Source: Lophium mytilinum (taxonomy: Eukaryota; Ascomycota; Dothideomycetes; Mytilinidiales; Mytilinidiaceae). From it: DNA of 64,000 nt. The notes under the pieces are model-generated. The model had not been told where the DNA came from. It ran no database searches and worked only from the letters and a program-made list of their open reading frames with translations. Below, in pieces: positions 61,497 through 64,000 of this stretch. The DNA lies in the NCBI GenBank assembly GCA_010093605.1, contig MU004192.1, positions 1,253,774 through 1,317,773 of the forward strand, given 5' to 3'. A program made the translations under genes and the position numbers. How positions within the stretch are numbered: position 1 is the first letter of the stretch; every line of letters starts with the position of its first letter.

Positions 61497-62690
61497 GCTG
61501 TCCTTAAATTATTATTTTGGAGGTGGTTGAAGGTGGTGGAGGGGCGGCGCTGAGGGGCGCCTAGGAATTTTGGCTGGGGTCTCAGCAGAGAGCTTTGGTA
61601 CGCGCGAGTCATTGCACGCCGTCATTGTTTCGATACTAAAGACGATATTTTCGCTGCTATTGTGATGATGCTACCATCGGTCTTGTTATCTTAAATCACT
61701 GTCACTGAGACGCGCTGCTGAGTGCTTTCAGGTAATTGGAGGGAAAAGTTCAAAGAGGCATGCCAATGCCGCCGCCAAACGATGAAGGATAGCATTCTTG
61801 AGGACTACGATGCTTTAAGGCATATGTCGCCGTCTCCCTGACTTTTATAGCTATATCCCTCAGCCACTCTTCGCAATTGGAGCAAAAATCCTCGTTTTCA
61901 ATCTCTTTTTGCCCGCTTCAAAGGCTACTACGTGCGAAGGATCAGATTATATCAAGAAGTAAGCAACACCAGCCGAAACCCTCTAAATATGCGGTTGACC
62001 ATCTGCAGCTACGCTCATAAAGCTTTAGATCCTTCCCACCTTAGCATCGCGGATGCTCCGGCGGACACTCCCGCCCTCCCGCCTCCGAAAGGTCTCGACC
62101 AGACTCTCATCCACCTGCCTTCTCCAGGCATTGCTCGACTTCAGCCTCCATATCAAGAGCCTCTGATGCCGCAGTCTCGACCAATGCTAGCGTTTCTGCG
62201 ACATCGAGCCTTACAGAAACATATATTCGGTCATAAATCTGGTAGAATCGCCAGGGACACTCGGAATTCCGCTCTGTTGAAACACAGCAATCCCTCCACG
62301 GCCTTGTCGGTAGGGCAGTCTTCGAGTGCGGCAGAACGGCTATAACTGCTTCAAGGCAATTCACTGACGCCGGCGGAGAATACCGTCGAGCGGAACGACG
62401 CATGTGGCTATTACCTAGCACAAGCTCATCGGTATACTACACATGAGTCAATCGCGAAGGGCGCAGGAGGATTAGTCAGAACGAAAGCTGTTCGGTGGCC
62501 CCTGGTCATTATAGAGTTAGGGCTTACAGTGGTTCCATCTTGCTGGTTATACAAGTAGCACCGAACTGCGGCATTCTTTCATACAACATCAAGGAAGCTT
62601 CCCCAATTCAATTTCCCAGACAGAGTTTTGAAACCATTTTCCATCTTCTACTGCTTTTGTAACCTGCTCGGTGCTTCGAGAAGTATCGAC
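61497..62690. other. Divergent intergenic region
   Basis: Upstream region shared by NCS6 (-) and the acetyltransferase gene (+). Opposed open frames at 61932-62345 and 62107-62421 overlap each other without motifs. No repeat recognised. Confidence 0.4.
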
Positions 62691-63730
62691 ATGGCTTCTG
62701 TCACCCCAAACTCGGAATATATTGTGCGGCCTGCAAAGTCTCTCGAAGAAGCACGCGACTTTTGGTGGCCTCAAATGCAGAAGCTGCAGTGGGTATGATC
62801 AAGTTTTATTAGGAAACTACTGTTCTGCTCTGGTAACTAGACTCTCAATAAGGCAAGACGCTAACAAACTCTCAGTCCCGCGACTTCAATGACGGCCAGA
62901 CCCACTACACGGTCGCAGGAAAAGAGGGCTGGCTAGTTGTGCAATCCAGAGACGACGAAACGGCTGAGGGCTGCATCGTCCCATTTGTCTACGCCAACAG
63001 CACCGGTTGGGTAGGCTTCTTCATCGTAAACGAGCAGCACCGCGGCAAAGGATGGGGCGCGGCCTTGTTCAGATCTCTTCTAAAGTTTTATGCCGACCAC
63101 AACACCGGTATCGTTGGACTCGACGGTGTCGCTGAGCAAGTGCCGACGTACGAGCGCAGGGGCTTTGTTACGAAATGTCCCCTAGTCCTCATGGTGCGTC
63201 CATCGGCGAGTGAGGCACCCTTAAGCAAGGCGGTCTTTGAACCGGAAGAAGGCGAGAAGCTGGTAAATCTCCGTGAGGTTCCGCAGAAGCTCCTAGTTGA
63301 GAGCGACCTCGCCCACACCGGATTCGAGCGCCCCAAACTGTGGTCCGACGAAGCATTGTTCTCCCGTCCTGACGTCTACGGATACGCCCTCGTTTCCTCC
63401 ACAGACGCAAACAAACTCCTTGGCTGGGTTATGGTCCGTCGAATGGAGCACGGGCACCGCTTTGGACCTCTGCTCGCTGATTTGTACAAGCAAGCGTCCG
63501 TTCTCCTGAATAAAGCAATGCAGGATATCGAAAGTTCAAAGGGCAGCATGGTGGCAGAGATATTCTCCCCGAATCCTGAGGGTAGGAAGGTCTTTGAAGA
63601 GCTTGGCTGGGTGTGGGGTGGTGTTGATTATCATCGAATGTGGCTGAATGGGAAGGCCCCAAAGGAGCAAGATGTCGGCGGACGAGGGGAGAAGGGAATG
63701 TTTGCAATCTTCGACGCGGCCGAGGGATAA
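62691..63730 (+). CDS. GNAT-family N-acetyltransferase
   Basis: Predicted acetyl-CoA-dependent N-acetyltransferase; the substrate is unknown. Exons 62691-62792 and 62876-63730, joined over an 83-bp intron, give 318 residues. The N-terminus (EYIVRPAKSLEEARDFWWPQM) is a typical GNAT first strand-helix. The acetyl-CoA pyrophosphate loop is QHRGKGWGAALFRSLLKFY at about 88-106. DGVAEQVPTYERRGFV follows, with the Tyr and the 'YERRGF' signature. A second, weaker GNAT-like half begins near residue 215 (YGYALVSSTDANKLLGWVMVRRMEHGHRFGPLLAD) and ends FEELGWVWGGVDYHRMW, so this is a tandem-domain GNAT, as in many fungal and bacterial relatives. No signal peptide. Confidence 0.9.
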
Positions 63731-63739
63731 ACGGTCTGA

Positions 63740-64000
63740 GTATGATAGGGTCTCATAATTGCACACTCTCTTGGCCGACTGGCTACCTTTCTGCCAGGGC
63801 CCTCCTCACAGTGGTGTTCATCGAACAAAGGTCCACCCGAGAATGCGAACGATGGCAAGCTTCACATATTGCACTTCCTCTTGGCCGACTAGCTACCTTC
63901 CTGCCAGGGCCCTCCTCGCAGTGGTATCTATCAAACAAAGATCCACCCGAGAATGCGAACCGGTAAGCTTCGCATATTGCACATCCTCTTAGCCGACTGG
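63740..64000 (+). repeat. Tandem repeat array, period 108-110 bp, running off the window (array D)
   Basis: The cttggccgact anchor is at 63770, 63880 and, as a variant, 63988. Units share gccagggccctcctc and ccacccgagaatgcgaac. The core ggccctcctcgcagtggtatctatcaaacaaag resembles array B near 37065 (ggccacctcagacagcggtatcatcg...aaaacg). The array starts directly after the acetyltransferase stop. Confidence 0.88.

Overview
The window looks like nuclear DNA from a filamentous ascomycete (Pezizomycotina, perhaps Dothideomycetes; the class is a guess). Genes are split by many short GT-AG introns, mostly 45-80 bp. The content is typically fungal: a GPI-type GH76 wall enzyme, a Pth11-like seven-helix receptor, an HSPA12-like Hsp70, a Mim2 import subunit, an RGG-tailed Argonaute and C2H2 regulators. 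Gene density is about one per 2.5-3 kb. I see no rRNA, convincing tRNA, CRISPR array or intact transposon. All exon joins were made by eye from splice signals and reading frame.

Layout. 1-1153: glycerol-3-phosphate acyltransferase (-), cut by the left edge. 2226-3714: GH76 DCW1/DFG5-like (-). 5130-7275: Hsp70-like ATPase (-). 8444-10161: coiled-coil protein (+). 10578-11622: hemerythrin-like (+), convergent with a quinone-reductase-like MDR enzyme (-, 11741-12932). 14367-15615: Gfo/Idh/MocA oxidoreductase (+). 15751-16231: small unknown protein (-). 17279-18561: C2H2 zinc-finger protein (+). 19135-21606: 782-residue unknown protein (-). 23643-26957: secreted Ser/Thr/Gly-rich protein with frame breaks (+). 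27334-28562: eIF2-beta (-), divergent from MIM2 (+, 28919-29357). 31700-33625: membrane coiled-coil protein (+). 34584-36376: VCX1-type Ca2+/H+ exchanger (+), convergent with Argonaute (-, 38314-41459). 43956-44995: C2H2 regulator (-). 45707-46132: Cys-rich fragment (-). 47874-48733: unknown (-). 49311-50699: Pth11-like receptor (-). 52895-53682: MDP-1 phosphatase (-). 56183-59215: GH31 alpha-glucosidase (+). 60080-61496: NCS6/CTU1 tRNA thiolase (-). 62691-63730: GNAT acetyltransferase (+).

The genes do not form an obvious pathway or cluster; most are housekeeping, wall, secretion or signalling functions. The most distinctive feature is in the spacers: a family of tandem repeats with a period near 108 bp seems to occupy four separate intergenic regions (about 29.9-30.95, 36.63-37.76, 47.0-47.65 and 63.74-64.0 kb), the clearest being the convergent spacer between the Ca2+/H+ exchanger and Argonaute. 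Other unusual points are a C-to-G composition switch inside several long exons, three apparent frame breaks in the secreted-protein gene, very small first exons, and an Argonaute intron that is open in frame.
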